Positions 7,447 through 16,014 are shown, counted from the first letter of the stretch. The stretch: 38,897 nucleotides of DNA from Nocardia asiatica NBRC 100129 (GCF_000308415.1 NZ_BAFS01000125.1:1-38897); one strand, 5' to 3'. A program made the numbers and translations. The notes: generated from the sequence alone by a model not told the origin.

Positions 7447-8367
7447 ATGCCGTCGACCATTGTGATGACCGGGGCGAGTCGCGGGATCGGCCGGGTGGCG
7501 GCGGAGCACATCGTTCGCGAGGCGGGCAAGGCGCATCTCGTGGTCGCCGCTCGCGGGGCCACCGGGGCACGGCTGGCGGCGGAGCTGGGCGGGAATGGGC
7601 GCCGGGTCTCGCACGTCGCGGTGGACCTGGGCGCGCTGGACAGCGTGCGATCGGCCGCGGACGAGATCCGCACCCGGCTCGACAGCGGCGACCTGCCCCC
7701 GCTGCACGGTTTCGTCGGCAACGCGGGAACGCAGTACACGAACGCGCTCACCGCGGGGCCCGACGGGTTGGAGTCCACCTTCGCCGTCAACGTGCTCGCC
7801 AACCATCTGTTTCTCCGCCTGCTCGAGGATCGTTTCCGCGCCCCGGCCCGGATCGTGATCACCGTGAGCGACACCCATTTCGGCGACTTCCGGCACAACT
7901 TGGGGATGGTGCCCGGCCCGGTCTGGCAGTCCCCGGACGTGCTCGCCCGCCCCGGCGCGTTCCCGAAGCCGGCCGGCACCGCCGCCGGACGCACCGCGTA
8001 CTCGACGAGCAAGCTCGCCGCCATCTACCTCGTGCACGAGTACGCCCGTCGCCTGCCCGCCGGGATAGACGCGATCGGCTTCAACCCCGGGTTCGTCCCC
8101 GGCACCGACCTCGCCCGCGACGCGGGGCCGGTCTCCCGCTTCGCGATGCGCCGCATCCTGCCGTTGCTGGCCGGCACGCCGTTCGCGACCAGCCGCGCCG
8201 CGGCGGGGCGATATCTCGCGGACGTCGTCCTCGGCGTCACCGCGGCCCCCACCGGCTCCTACGTCGATCGTGGCCGCGTCACCCGGTCCTCGGAGGAGTC
8301 CTACGACCGGCGGCGCGAAGCCGAACTCTGGGCAACGGCGGAACGCTTGATCGCGACTTACGCCTGA
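7447..8367 (+). CDS. Short-chain dehydrogenase/reductase (protochlorophyllide reductase-like)
   Basis: A 306-residue SDR. The NAD(P) motif TGASRGIG lies at about residues 8-15, the NAG motif is VGNAGTQ, and the catalytic tyrosine and lysine are in YSTSK (about residues 181-185). The serine appears to be within VITVSDTHFG. Length and the long loop before YSTSK suit the retinol/protochlorophyllide-reductase-like SDR branch. The substrate is unknown. ATG 7447 follows a strong AGGAGG site (7436-7441). Divergent from the MmyB-type XRE gene, its probable regulator. Confidence 0.85.
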   Translation: MPSTIVMTGASRGIGRVAAEHIVREAGKAHLVVAARGATGARLAAELGGNGRRVSHVAVDLGALDSVRSAADEIRTRLDSGDLPPLHGFVGNAGTQYTNALTAGPDGLESTFAVNVLANHLFLRLLEDRFRAPARIVITVSDTHFGDFRHNLGMVPGPVWQSPDVLARPGAFPKPAGTAAGRTAYSTSKLAAIYLVHEYARRLPAGIDAIGFNPGFVPGTDLARDAGPVSRFAMRRILPLLAGTPFATSRAAAGRYLADVVLGVTAAPTGSYVDRGRVTRSSEESYDRRREAELWATAERLIATYA

Positions 8368-8416
8368 GCACGGCGCCCCACACGTGCGGACCTCCGGATA
8401 TCGGCCCCGCGACCGC

Positions 8417-8839
8417 TCAGAGGTAGGGGAAGCAATCGATGTCGCGGTGGGTGAAGCACGGTTGCTCGACCGGTCGCAACCAGCGGGCGGGGACCCGCAT
8501 GGGTTCCACCTCGGGCAGGCGCACCGGCCGGTCCTCGCCGTCGAACAAGGTCCCGCGCACCCGGAACACGCCCACCGGCAGGCCCAGCTCGCCGGCTTGC
8601 TCCGCGGTCAGCACCACCGCGATGCGAGAGTTCGCGGTGATCCGCAGGCCTTCCACAATGGTCGGATCACTGGTGTCGTCGACCTCGGTGACGGTGAGCC
8701 GGAACCGGCCGCCCCGCAGCCACGACCAAGCCCAGGTTAGCGAACCCGGCTGGTCGCGGTCGGGGTACCGACCGCGCGGCAGACGCTGCGGGACCAGCAC
8801 CATATAGGTGCACCCGACTTCGATATCGCGGGTCCGCAT
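8417..8839 (-). CDS. Conserved-looking hypothetical protein
   Basis: A 140-residue soluble protein with no signal peptide or membrane segment. The N-terminal VGCTYMVLVPQRLPRGRYP and the regularly alternating hydrophobic pattern (FRLTVTEVDD, SRIAVVLTAEQAGEL, VGVFRVRGTLFD) suggest a small all-beta fold. I do not recognise a family. GC3 bias supports coding. ATG at 8839 has only a weak ribosome-binding site (CCTGAAAAG). It is convergent with the SDR gene (49-bp gap) and is downstream of the kinase gene on the same strand, with a candidate hairpin between them. Confidence 0.65.
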   Translation of the reverse strand: MRTRDIEVGCTYMVLVPQRLPRGRYPDRDQPGSLTWAWSWLRGGRFRLTVTEVDDTSDPTIVEGLRITANSRIAVVLTAEQAGELGLPVGVFRVRGTLFDGEDRPVRLPEVEPMRVPARWLRPVEQPCFTHRDIDCFPYL

Positions 8840-8929
8840 CTTTTCAGGGTGACTGCCGCACCGGCTCCCTGCAAGCGAACCAGCAAATCAAGCGCCCTGG
8901 TCGCGCAGCGAGTACGGGGCAACGGGCTT

Positions 8930-8955
8930 GCCGCCGCATCTTGCGCAGCGGCGGC
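8930..8955 (-). terminator. Hairpin downstream of the kinase gene
   Basis: Perfect 8-bp arms GCCGCCGC (8930-8937) and GCGGCGGC (8948-8955) with a 10-nt loop lie 66 bp after the end of the kinase gene. No U-tract. Confidence 0.35.
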
Positions 8956-9021
8956 GCGGGTCCACACACTCCGTCGCTGCTGCCCGCCCCCGGCCCACGC
9001 GGCCGGGCGGATGGCCGATCC

Positions 9022-10017
9022 TCAGCGTTCGACGCGCGAGCCGGACCCCTTGCCTGCGATCCGGCTCAAGGCGGCATGCGCAAGTGGCGCTCGGGCGAAC
9101 GTCGCTTTCATGCGATTCAGTACGGGGGCGATCGGGCGGGGGTCGATGTCCTGAAGCGCCTCGGTGAGCAGGCGAATGGGTTCGGCGCAGGAGTCGTAGC
9201 GGGCGCCGGGCTCCTTTTCGAGGGACCGGTGCAGGATCGCGTCCACCTCCGGCGGTATCCAGCGCCTGCGTCCGGCGATCTTCGGCGGCGGGTCGTGCAA
9301 CTGGGCCTGCGCGGTGGCCATGAGGTTGTCCCGGGCGAACGGCGTGTGCCCGGTGAGCAGTTCGACAGCCGAGCAGGCCAGCGCGTATTGGTCGGTCGCG
9401 GGGGACACCGTGCCCGCCCGGAGCAGTTCCGGCGCGGCGTAGGGCACCGAGACCACCACGAAACCGTCGGTCGCCAAAGGGGGCTCGGGCCGGTGCAGCC
9501 ATCGGGCCGAGTCGAAGTCCGAGATCTTCACCGTCGTGGGCTCGTCCGTGCCGACGAGGACGTTCGCCGGTTTCACGTCGAGATGGACCACGCCGTTGGC
9601 GTGCGCGAAATCCAATCCCGCTGCGACATGGGTCAAGACGTGCGACACCAGTCGCAGAGTCGGCGGTTTGTGCGCGGAACGCACCAAAGTCGAGCCGGTC
9701 GCACCCGCCACGTACTCGTGTGCCGACCACAGCCTGCCGTCGCTTTCCCCATGCCGGTACATCCGCACGATGTCGGGGTGCCGCAGCGCCGACAAGATGT
9801 CGAACTCGTGCACGAACCTGGCTCTGGCCTCGGGTGACCGACTGTCCTGCGGCCCCAGGATCTTCAGTGACACCGGCCGCGACGTCTCCGGGTCCTCGGC
9901 CAGATACACCTCGCTGCTGCCGCCGTGACCCAGCCGGGCGCGCAGGACGAATCCAGCGAACTGGTCACCTGGTTCGAGCGGCACCGCCTCACCATAATGC
10001 GCCGCCCTCGGCCGCAC
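9022..10017 (-). CDS. Hanks-type Ser/Thr protein kinase with altered HRD and DFG motifs
   Basis: A 331-residue kinase without a transmembrane segment or extracellular sensor, unlike PknB-type kinases. Visible parts: glycine loop GHGGSSEVY (about 30-38), VAIK-type lysine in SLKI (K52), alpha-C glutamate E71, catalytic loop HLDVKPAN (145-152), metal motif DFD (167-169), and APE (195-197). HRD is changed to HLD, making it a non-RD kinase, and DFG is changed to DFD, so activation-loop regulation is probably atypical; the key Lys, Asp and Asn residues remain, so activity is possible. Start GTG 10017 is uncertain; GTG 9984, after GGTGAGG, is a strong alternative. The eccB remnant lies back-to-back upstream. 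Confidence 0.83.
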   Translation of the reverse strand: MRPRAAHYGEAVPLEPGDQFAGFVLRARLGHGGSSEVYLAEDPETSRPVSLKILGPQDSRSPEARARFVHEFDILSALRHPDIVRMYRHGESDGRLWSAHEYVAGATGSTLVRSAHKPPTLRLVSHVLTHVAAGLDFAHANGVVHLDVKPANVLVGTDEPTTVKISDFDSARWLHRPEPPLATDGFVVVSVPYAAPELLRAGTVSPATDQYALACSAVELLTGHTPFARDNLMATAQAQLHDPPPKIAGRRRWIPPEVDAILHRSLEKEPGARYDSCAEPIRLLTEALQDIDPRPIAPVLNRMKATFARAPLAHAALSRIAGKGSGSRVER

Positions 10018-10033
10018 GCCGGAGTTCGCCCAC

Positions 10034-10417
10034 GTGTGCCCGAGGGCACTGGTGCACCCGGGTCACCCGGCTCTTCCGGCCGCGCGGGCGCTGTCGTTCC
10101 GCGTCGCGACCGCCGGGCCGGGCGGCAACTTTATGGTTGGCTCGGGCTCGGCAAGGATTCCGGCCACCGGTATCGAGCCCGACAGCCAGCGCAAGGACAG
10201 CCTGTTCTACATCGCGGACACCGGTGTCCGGTACGGCATCGAGGACGCCGACGCCCAGAAGGCGCTCGGCATGGACGCCGAACACGCGACGCCCGAACCC
10301 GCGCCGTGGCCGATCGTCGGACTGCTGCCCGGCGGCCCCGCCCTCGGCCGTCAGGAGACGATGGTGGCCCACGACGGCGTGGCTCCCGACGCCAACCCGG
10401 CTCGACAACTGGTGTAG
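10034..10417 (+). pseudogene. eccB: Truncated type VII secretion protein EccB, C-terminal fragment
   Basis: The frame ends with DSLFYIADTGVRYGIEDADA followed by APWPIVGLLPGGPALGRQE and MVAHDG, the characteristic C-terminal repeat region of EccB, an ESX/type VII secretion membrane component. EccB is normally about 480-530 residues with an N-terminal membrane helix; here only about the last 100 are recognisable (from roughly base 10105), and the first 25 codons read like non-coding sequence. No other ESX genes (eccC, eccD, mycP, esx) are visible. The fragment abuts the kinase start. Reading: a relic of a deleted or rearranged ESX locus. Confidence 0.8.
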
Positions 10418-10516
10418 TCGAAATAGCCGCCGCGGCGACGCTGTGCACCCGGGGTGACCAGGCTCACGATTAACGGTCGGCGACCTGTGAGTACCGGTTC
10501 TGACCAGTGGTTTGCT

Positions 10517-10531
10517 ACCACACCGTGTGGT
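10517..10531. promoter_or_regulatory. Perfect palindrome upstream of the DHA2 transporter
   Basis: ACCACAC-C-GTGTGGT forms perfect 7-bp arms with a 1-bp centre, 174 bp before the transporter ATG, in the 287-bp gap after the eccB remnant. It is a candidate operator. The rest of that gap shows no gene or other structure that I can support. Confidence 0.4.
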
Positions 10532-10704
10532 CGGCCGGTGGGAAAATCGAGTGATTCGTGTCGGTGCCGACCGGAATACTGGCCCGCGCCCGATGAGTTC
10601 GAGGAGTTGACGGCGTCTCTACCACTGTGGCGCCGGGACGCGAATCGATCACTGGGCAACGGGCCACATGTTCCTGTCGACCACCCACACTCCGGAGGTA
10701 ACCG

Positions 10705-12177
10705 ATGTCCGCCGAACCATCCGCTCCCGCCTCGGGAGGGCGGACACCGACCGTCATCCGGGTGCTGGTCCTCGCGACCTTCGTGGTGATCTTGAACGAG
10801 ACCATCATGATCAACGCCATCCCGCGGCTGATGGAGGATCTGTCCATCACCGACCGTGCGGCGCAATGGGTGTCGACGGCGTTCATGCTGACGATGGCGG
10901 CGGTCATCCCGACCACCGGCTGGTTCCTGCAGCGCGTCTCGACCCGGACGGCGTACACGGCGGCGATGGGAGTGTTCCTGGCCGGTACCGCGCTGTCCGC
11001 GGTCGCGCCCTCCTTCGCGGTGCTGCTGGTCGGACGGATCATCCAGGCCGGCGGCACGGCGGTGATGATGCCGCTGCTGATGACCACGCTGATGACGGTG
11101 GTGCCCGAGCGCGACCGCGGCAGGGTGATGGGCAATGTCACCTTGGCCATTTCGGTGGCGCCCGCGATGGGTCCGGTGATCTCCGGCGCGGTGCTGCAGA
11201 TCGCCTCGTGGCGTTGGCTTTTCGTGCTGGTCCTGCCGATCGCGGGCGTGATCACCTGGCTGGGCCTGCGTCAGCTGGAGAACGTCGGTGAACCGCAGTC
11301 CGGACAGATCGACGTGACCAGTGTGGCGCTGGCGGCGCTCGGATTCGGTGGCCTGGTCTTCGGGCTCAGCCGGTTCGAGAGCGGCCACCTCGCGGGCCCG
11401 GCGCTGATCGTGGGCGTGGGCGCGGCGCTGATCGCCGCCTTCGCGTTGCGCCAGCTGAGCCTGCAGCGCACCGGCACTCCGCTGCTGGATCTGCGGGTCC
11501 TGCTGTCGGGCACCTACACCAAGGCGCTGATCCTGATGTCGGTGGCGTTCATGGCGATGCTCGGCTCGATGATCCTGCTGCCGCTGTACCTGCAGAACCT
11601 GCGCGGCCTGAGCCCCTTGGCCACCGGCTTGCTGGTGATGCCCGGCGGCTTGGCGATGGGCCTGCTCGGCCCGACCGTGGGGCGGCTGTTCGACCGGTTC
11701 GGTGGTCGCTGGCTGGTGATCCCGGGTTCGGTGGGGATCGCGGCGTCGCTGGCCGGGTTCACCCAGATCTCGATGACCATGCCGTACTGGCAGCTGCTGG
11801 CGCTGCACATCCTGCTGATGGTGTCGCTGGCCGCGGCCTTCACGCCGGTCTTCACCCTCGGCCTCGGCGCGCTGCCGCACCAGCTGTACTCGCACGGCAG
11901 CTCAATGCTGGGCACCCTGCAGCAAGTGGCGGCCGCGTTCGGCACCGCCCTGGTCGTGACGGTGATGTCGGCGCGCGCCACCACGCTTTCCGCCGAGGGC
12001 GCCGACATCGTCACCGCCACCCTCGACGGCATGCGCCTGGCGTTCCTCGTCTCGGCGGTTCTGGCGCTGATCGTGATCGTCATGGCAGTGCTGCTGCCGA
12101 GCCGGGCCGCCGCCCCGGAAGCGCCGGAAGCAGCCGACGAGCCCGAGACCACCGCCCCCGAACTGATCAAGGGCTAA
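10705..12177 (+). CDS. DHA2-family MFS drug efflux transporter (14-TMS type)
   Basis: A 490-residue polytopic membrane protein of the EmrB/QacA (DHA2) type, normally 14 transmembrane segments driven by proton antiport. Helix 1 carries FVVILNETIMINAIPRLMEDL, where the E/D-x-TIxNxAxP motif is characteristic. Motif A-like and motif C regions follow (VGRIIQAGGTAVMMPL; ISVAPAMGPVISGAV). The C-terminal 30 residues are acidic and Ala/Pro-rich. ATG 10705 has a clear GGAGGT site. No adjacent TetR or MarR repressor is present, so regulation may involve the upstream palindrome at 10517-10531 and a distant factor. The substrate is unknown. Confidence 0.9.
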   Translation: MSAEPSAPASGGRTPTVIRVLVLATFVVILNETIMINAIPRLMEDLSITDRAAQWVSTAFMLTMAAVIPTTGWFLQRVSTRTAYTAAMGVFLAGTALSAVAPSFAVLLVGRIIQAGGTAVMMPLLMTTLMTVVPERDRGRVMGNVTLAISVAPAMGPVISGAVLQIASWRWLFVLVLPIAGVITWLGLRQLENVGEPQSGQIDVTSVALAALGFGGLVFGLSRFESGHLAGPALIVGVGAALIAAFALRQLSLQRTGTPLLDLRVLLSGTYTKALILMSVAFMAMLGSMILLPLYLQNLRGLSPLATGLLVMPGGLAMGLLGPTVGRLFDRFGGRWLVIPGSVGIAASLAGFTQISMTMPYWQLLALHILLMVSLAAAFTPVFTLGLGALPHQLYSHGSSMLGTLQQVAAAFGTALVVTVMSARATTLSAEGADIVTATLDGMRLAFLVSAVLALIVIVMAVLLPSRAAAPEAPEAADEPETTAPELIKG

Positions 12178-12241
12178 CGAGGTTCGGCGGCACGAAGCTG
12201 CTGCCACCCGGACCGATTCCGCGGTTCGTGTGAAGTTTCCG

Positions 12242-12272
12242 AGCGACGGCGCGGCCTGGCCGCGCCGTCGCT
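12242..12272. terminator. Strong bidirectional terminator
   Basis: A 13-bp perfect stem (arms 12242-12254 and 12260-12272, AGCGACGGCGCGG and its complement) encloses a 5-nt loop CCTGG. It lies between the DHA2 transporter (ending 12177) and the convergent hemerythrin gene (ending 12305). Confidence 0.8.
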
Positions 12273-12304
12273 TCGTAGTGGGACCGCCGTCGGCGACCGC
12301 GCCG

Positions 12305-12889
12305 TCAGCCTTTCGGCGAGGTCGGCGGATAGTGGGAGCGCCTGCCGGTGATCAGGTCGCGGACCTTGTCCACGACCGCGGCCACCAAGCCCACCGTTTT
12401 CAACGCGCCGGGGATCGGCGGCGTGCTGGGATGCGGTCTGGTCGGGGCCATGGCCTTGGCCTTGGCCATCTTCTCGCCCAGTTCGTTCGACTTCTCGGGT
12501 GGTATCGCGTCCGCGAAGCGCGGCCACACCTGGGACTGCTCGAACTCGATGTGCGCGCGAGCCGCCGGAATGAACTGGGTCAGCGCCTGCTCGAAGACCT
12601 CGCTGCCCGGCTCGGAATTCTTCAACCGCTGCAGCAATCGCTTCGCTTCGCTCTCCTGGATGATCGCCTGCTCGGCGAGGTCGTTGCCGTCCGGCACGGT
12701 CCGCCGGACCTCGGGCCAGAAGAATTGCTCCTCGATAGCCTCGTGCTGCGATTCCGCGATCACGAGCGTGGTCACCATGTTGCCGCGGGCGCGCACTTCC
12801 GCCTCGCCGCTGCCTCGCCCGCGCTCGAGGGACTCGAGCATCCCGAGCACGCTTTCGTGATCAGTGCGTAAGAAAGTCAATGCGTCCAT
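12305..12889 (-). CDS. Hemerythrin HHE domain protein
   Basis: A 194-residue protein whose first 130 residues form a hemerythrin-like four-helix bundle: H11 in RTDHE, H49 and E53 in SQHEAIEEQFFWPE, and H113 and E117 in AHIEFEQSQVWP. The position where the family normally has another His (EH-type motif before KRLLQRL) reads QESEAKRLL, so one iron ligand may be missing. Residues 140-194 are a Pro/Lys-rich tail. Such proteins bind a non-haem di-iron site and are linked to redox or NO/oxygen sensing. ATG 12889 has an excellent AGGAGG site. It follows the glycan operon on the same strand with a 162-bp gap and is probably separate. Confidence 0.87.
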   Translation of the reverse strand: MDALTFLRTDHESVLGMLESLERGRGSGEAEVRARGNMVTTLVIAESQHEAIEEQFFWPEVRRTVPDGNDLAEQAIIQESEAKRLLQRLKNSEPGSEVFEQALTQFIPAARAHIEFEQSQVWPRFADAIPPEKSNELGEKMAKAKAMAPTRPHPSTPPIPGALKTVGLVAAVVDKVRDLITGRRSHYPPTSPKG

Positions 12890-12970
12890 AGCGCTCCTCC
12901 TTCTGGAAGTCCCCGAGCCGAAGTGCTCCCTTCGCGCAAAAGTCGATCGGCCAACGCACTACCACCCACT

Positions 12971-13000
12971 CGGCAGCACAACCACAGATCTCGGCTGCCG
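12971..13000 (-). terminator. Weak hairpin at the end of the glycan operon
   Basis: CGGCAGC (12971-12977) pairs with GCTGCCG (12994-13000) across a 16-nt loop, 52 bp after the stop of the UDP-sugar dehydrogenase gene. It is only a candidate terminator for the long minus-strand operon. Confidence 0.3.
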
Positions 13001-13051
13001 CGACCACACGCCATCGGTCGCCACCCCGGACGTTACGGCGTGAGCCGCCGA

Positions 13052-14371
13052 TCACGACCGCACGTGCCGCGCGGCGGCGCCGGTGCTCAGCAACGTGAAG
13101 CCGGTGCCGCTCAGCAGGCGCTCGTCGAGCAGGTTCCGGGTGTCCACGATCACGGCCCGCTCGACGTCGGCCGCGATCCGCGCCCAGTCGAGGGAACGGA
13201 ACTCGGGCCACTCGGTGAGGATCGCGATCGCGTCGGCTTCTTTCGCCACCAGATACGGGTCGTCCACCACTCGAATGCCATCGAGGCCGGGAGCGCCCGA
13301 CTCCGGGACGCACGGATCGTAGGCGGTGACCGTGGCGTCGTGCCGGGAAAGTTGCCGCGCGACCGCGACGGCGGGGGACTCCCGCAGGTCCCCCGTCCCG
13401 GCCTTGAACGCGAGACCGAGCACGCCGATCCGCGTTCCCGTCAGGGAGCCGTCGACCGCACCGGTGGCCGCGCGGCGGATCTTGCGCAGCACCATCGCGT
13501 GCTGCTGATCGTTGGCGCGCAGTGCGGCGCGGAGCACGGCGAAGTCGACCCCCGCCGCCTCCGCGGCCCGCAAGAGCGCGCGCGTGTCCTTGGGCAGACA
13601 CGAGCCGCCCCAGCCGGGGCCGGGCGCGAGAAAGGCCGGACCGATCCGATCGTCCATTCCCATCGCGTCGGTCACCTTGGTGATGTCGGCGCCGAGCCGT
13701 TCGCACAGGTGCGCCAAGGTGTTCACGAACGAGAGTTTCACCGCGAGGAAGGCGTTGCTGGCGTACTTGGCGAGTTCCGCGCTGGCCGAGTCCGACCGCA
13801 GCACCGGCGCGCCCGTTCCGGCGTACAGCGCCGCGACACGGTCGGCCGGCTCCCGATCCTGCTCGGCCGCGCCGACGACGACGCGGTCGGGCCGCAGGAA
13901 GTCGTCCACCGCGTGGCCCTCCCGGAGGAATTCCGGATTGCTGACGACCGCGCCGCCGGCGAGACCGAACAGGCCGGGGATGCGCGCCGCGGTCCCCACC
14001 GGAACGGTGGACTTGGTGACGAGCACGCAGTCCGGCGGCAGGATGGTGGACAGGCTGTGCAGCGCGTCCTCGAGCACACCCAGATCTGCCGTCCCACCCG
14101 CGCCCATGGGTGTCGGAAGGCACAGCAGCACCACTTCGCACTCGTGCAGGGCCTTCGGGTCCGATGTGAAGACGAGCCGGTTCTCCGAAAGCCCCTCCCG
14201 GACCAGTTCCGGCAAGCCGGGTTCGACGATCGGGACGGTACCCGCGCGAAGGGCCTCGATCTTGGACTCGTCGTTGTCGACACAGATCACGTGGTGTCCC
14301 AGGTGGGCGAAACACGCGGCGCTGGTGAGCCCCACATAACCGGCGCCGACAACACCGACGCGACTACCCAT
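13052..14371 (-). CDS. UDP-glucose 6-dehydrogenase (UDP-glucose/GDP-mannose dehydrogenase family)
   Basis: A 439-residue dehydrogenase, normal for the family. It oxidises a nucleotide hexose, most likely UDP-glucose, twice with NAD to give UDP-glucuronate. The NAD motif GAGYVG is at 9-14, KSTVPVG at about 120, SNPEFLREG at about 144, and the catalytic cysteine in WGGSCLPKDT (C258). The C-terminal domain begins near LGLAFKAGTGDLRESPA. The UDP-glucose rather than GDP-mannose assignment rests on the UDP-glucuronate decarboxylase-like gene at 22218 in the same locus. ATG 14371 overlaps the GT9 stop by 8 nt, so it is the last gene of the coupled operon. Confidence 0.88.
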   Translation of the reverse strand: MGSRVGVVGAGYVGLTSAACFAHLGHHVICVDNDESKIEALRAGTVPIVEPGLPELVREGLSENRLVFTSDPKALHECEVVLLCLPTPMGAGGTADLGVLEDALHSLSTILPPDCVLVTKSTVPVGTAARIPGLFGLAGGAVVSNPEFLREGHAVDDFLRPDRVVVGAAEQDREPADRVAALYAGTGAPVLRSDSASAELAKYASNAFLAVKLSFVNTLAHLCERLGADITKVTDAMGMDDRIGPAFLAPGPGWGGSCLPKDTRALLRAAEAAGVDFAVLRAALRANDQQHAMVLRKIRRAATGAVDGSLTGTRIGVLGLAFKAGTGDLRESPAVAVARQLSRHDATVTAYDPCVPESGAPGLDGIRVVDDPYLVAKEADAIAILTEWPEFRSLDWARIAADVERAVIVDTRNLLDERLLSGTGFTLLSTGAAARHVRS

Positions 14372-15314
14372 GGCGCACCTTCTCCCCGAGCAACCCGGCC
14401 GCGGCCGTGAGCACCTGCTCGGGTCGCACCATGAGCAGGCCGGGGTCCGGATAGTCGGCATGCGGATCGCCGACGGCCCCGGCCCACAGCGCTACGTGGT
14501 GTCGCGCGGCGGCGGGCGGCCCCCATCGGTGCGGCGGCGTGGGGCCGAACAGCAGCACGGACGGTGTGCCGAAGGCGGTGGCGAGATGCCCGACGCCGGT
14601 GTCGCCGCACACGACCAGTGCCGCGGCGGCCACCAGCGCGGCGAGTTCGGCCAGGTCGGTGCGTCCCGCGTACACCGAGGAAGGCGGCAGGCCCGCCTTC
14701 TCGGCGACCGCCCGAGCCAACGCGATCTCGCCGCCCGTACCGGTGATCACCACTCGATGGCCGTCGGCGTCGAATTCCCGTGCCACGCGGGCGAAGCGTT
14801 CCGAGGGCCAGCGGCGTGCGGGATGAGCCGCGCCGGGATGGATCACCACCACGCCCGATTCGGGGGCGGGCCGTGGTGGCTCGGGGAGCAGCAAGTCGGC
14901 CGGATCGGCGGCGATCCCTCCGTGCTCGAGCAGCCTGCACCAGCGATCCACCTCGTGCAGGTCGTCGCGCCAGTCGAGGCCGGGCAGTTCGGGGAAATCC
15001 GGATGGCGATGGGTCAGCAGTGCCCGCGGACGCTGCGCGAGCAGATCACGGATGCTCTCCGGCCCACTGCCGTGCAAGTTGACCGCCCATCTCGGCGGTG
15101 CGCCCTGCCATCGCAGCGCACCCAATCCCGGCGTCGGCAGCAGTTCGTCGACCGCGTCGATGAGGCCGACCAGGTCGTGCAGCGCGTCCGGCGCGGCGAG
15201 CACCACGCGGGCGTCCGGGTGGGCGCCGCGCAGCCCGCGCAACGCGGGCACGATGGTGAGCAGGTCACCGAGCCCGAGTGCGCGCAGCACGAGGATCGAG
15301 CCGGTCAAGGCCAC
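14364..15314 (-). CDS. GT9-family glycosyltransferase (ADP-heptosyltransferase-like)
   Basis: A 316-residue GT-B enzyme of family GT9, whose characterised members (WaaC, WaaF, OpsX) transfer heptose from ADP-heptose. Motifs: LVLRALGLGDLLTIVPALRG at the N-terminus, HPGAAHPARRWP in the middle, and the donor-site segment CGDTGVGHLATAFGTPSVLLFG then GPTPPHRWG. The usual DTGPMHLA is altered to DTGVGHLA. Together with gmhA, hldE and the gmhB domain in the same operon, an activated heptose donor is the natural inference. GTG 15314 after GGAAGAGG is chosen; it overlaps the SDR stop by 10 nt. Confidence 0.85.
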   Translation of the reverse strand: MALTGSILVLRALGLGDLLTIVPALRGLRGAHPDARVVLAAPDALHDLVGLIDAVDELLPTPGLGALRWQGAPPRWAVNLHGSGPESIRDLLAQRPRALLTHRHPDFPELPGLDWRDDLHEVDRWCRLLEHGGIAADPADLLLPEPPRPAPESGVVVIHPGAAHPARRWPSERFARVAREFDADGHRVVITGTGGEIALARAVAEKAGLPPSSVYAGRTDLAELAALVAAAALVVCGDTGVGHLATAFGTPSVLLFGPTPPHRWGPPAAARHHVALWAGAVGDPHADYPDPGLLMVRPEQVLTAAAGLLGEKVRHG

Positions 15315-15994
15315 GATCCCTCTTCCGACGCGCACACGACCATTTCCCGGACCTCGCAGCCCGGCGGCTGGCGCAGCGCGAAGACCACCGCGTTGGCGAC
15401 GTCCTCGGGTTGGTTGAGCTTCGCGTCGGGCGGCGGCTTGTACTGCTCGTCGCGGTCGTCGAAGAACGCGGTGTGCATGCCGCCCGGGATCAGCAGCGTC
15501 ACCCCGACGCTGCCCGCGGTCTCGGCGGCGAGCGCCCGGGTGAATCCGACGACGCCGAATTTCGAGGCGCAGTAGGCGGTCGCGTCGCCGACCGCCTTGA
15601 TGCCCAGCGTGGAAGCACAGGTCACCACCGTGCCCTTGCTCTTTCGCAGGGCGGGAAGGGCAGCACGCACCACGGCGGCCGTGCCGAAGAGGTTGACCCG
15701 GACCACCTGCTCCCACTTCGCGGTGGGCACCTTGTCCAGCGGGCCGCAGGCGTCGGTTCCCGCGGCGGTGAACACGCCGTCGACGCGTCCGCCCGCGCGC
15801 TCGACGAGTTCGCGCACGGCTCGTTCGGCGGCGGCGCTGTCGGCGAGGTCGGCGGCGACGAAGTCGACGGGTGTATCGGGCTCCACCCGGTCGATCACGA
15901 AGGGACGGCCGCCGTGCTCGCGGACCGCGGCGGTCACCGCCGCGCCGAGCCCGGAAGCGCCACCGGTGATCAAGATATTGCCGAGGGTTCGCAT
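15305..15994 (-). CDS. Classical short-chain dehydrogenase/reductase in the heptose operon
   Basis: A 229-residue classical SDR: cofactor motif TGGASGLG (10-17), catalytic serine region VTCASTLG, and YCASK as the Tyr/Lys pair. It is a single-domain enzyme and not the extended-type ADP-heptose 6-epimerase HldD (about 310 residues). Its place between hldE and a GT9 gene suggests it oxidises or reduces a sugar or sugar nucleotide of this pathway, but nothing in the sequence fixes the substrate. ATG 15994 has an AAGGAG site; 20 bp separate it from hldE. Confidence 0.82.
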   Translation of the reverse strand: MRTLGNILITGGASGLGAAVTAAVREHGGRPFVIDRVEPDTPVDFVAADLADSAAAERAVRELVERAGGRVDGVFTAAGTDACGPLDKVPTAKWEQVVRVNLFGTAAVVRAALPALRKSKGTVVTCASTLGIKAVGDATAYCASKFGVVGFTRALAAETAGSVGVTLLIPGGMHTAFFDDRDEQYKPPPDAKLNQPEDVANAVVFALRQPPGCEVREMVVCASEEGSWP

Positions 15995-16014
15995 CGCGCT
16001 CCTTCGTTCTCGGG

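Noticed and set aside
10351..11895. Long minus-strand frame of 514 codons opposite the DHA2 transporter
   Set aside because: Its translation is Gln/His/Arg-rich low complexity, a normal mirror of a high-GC membrane-protein gene; the plus-strand frame has clear MFS motifs and a good ribosome-binding site.
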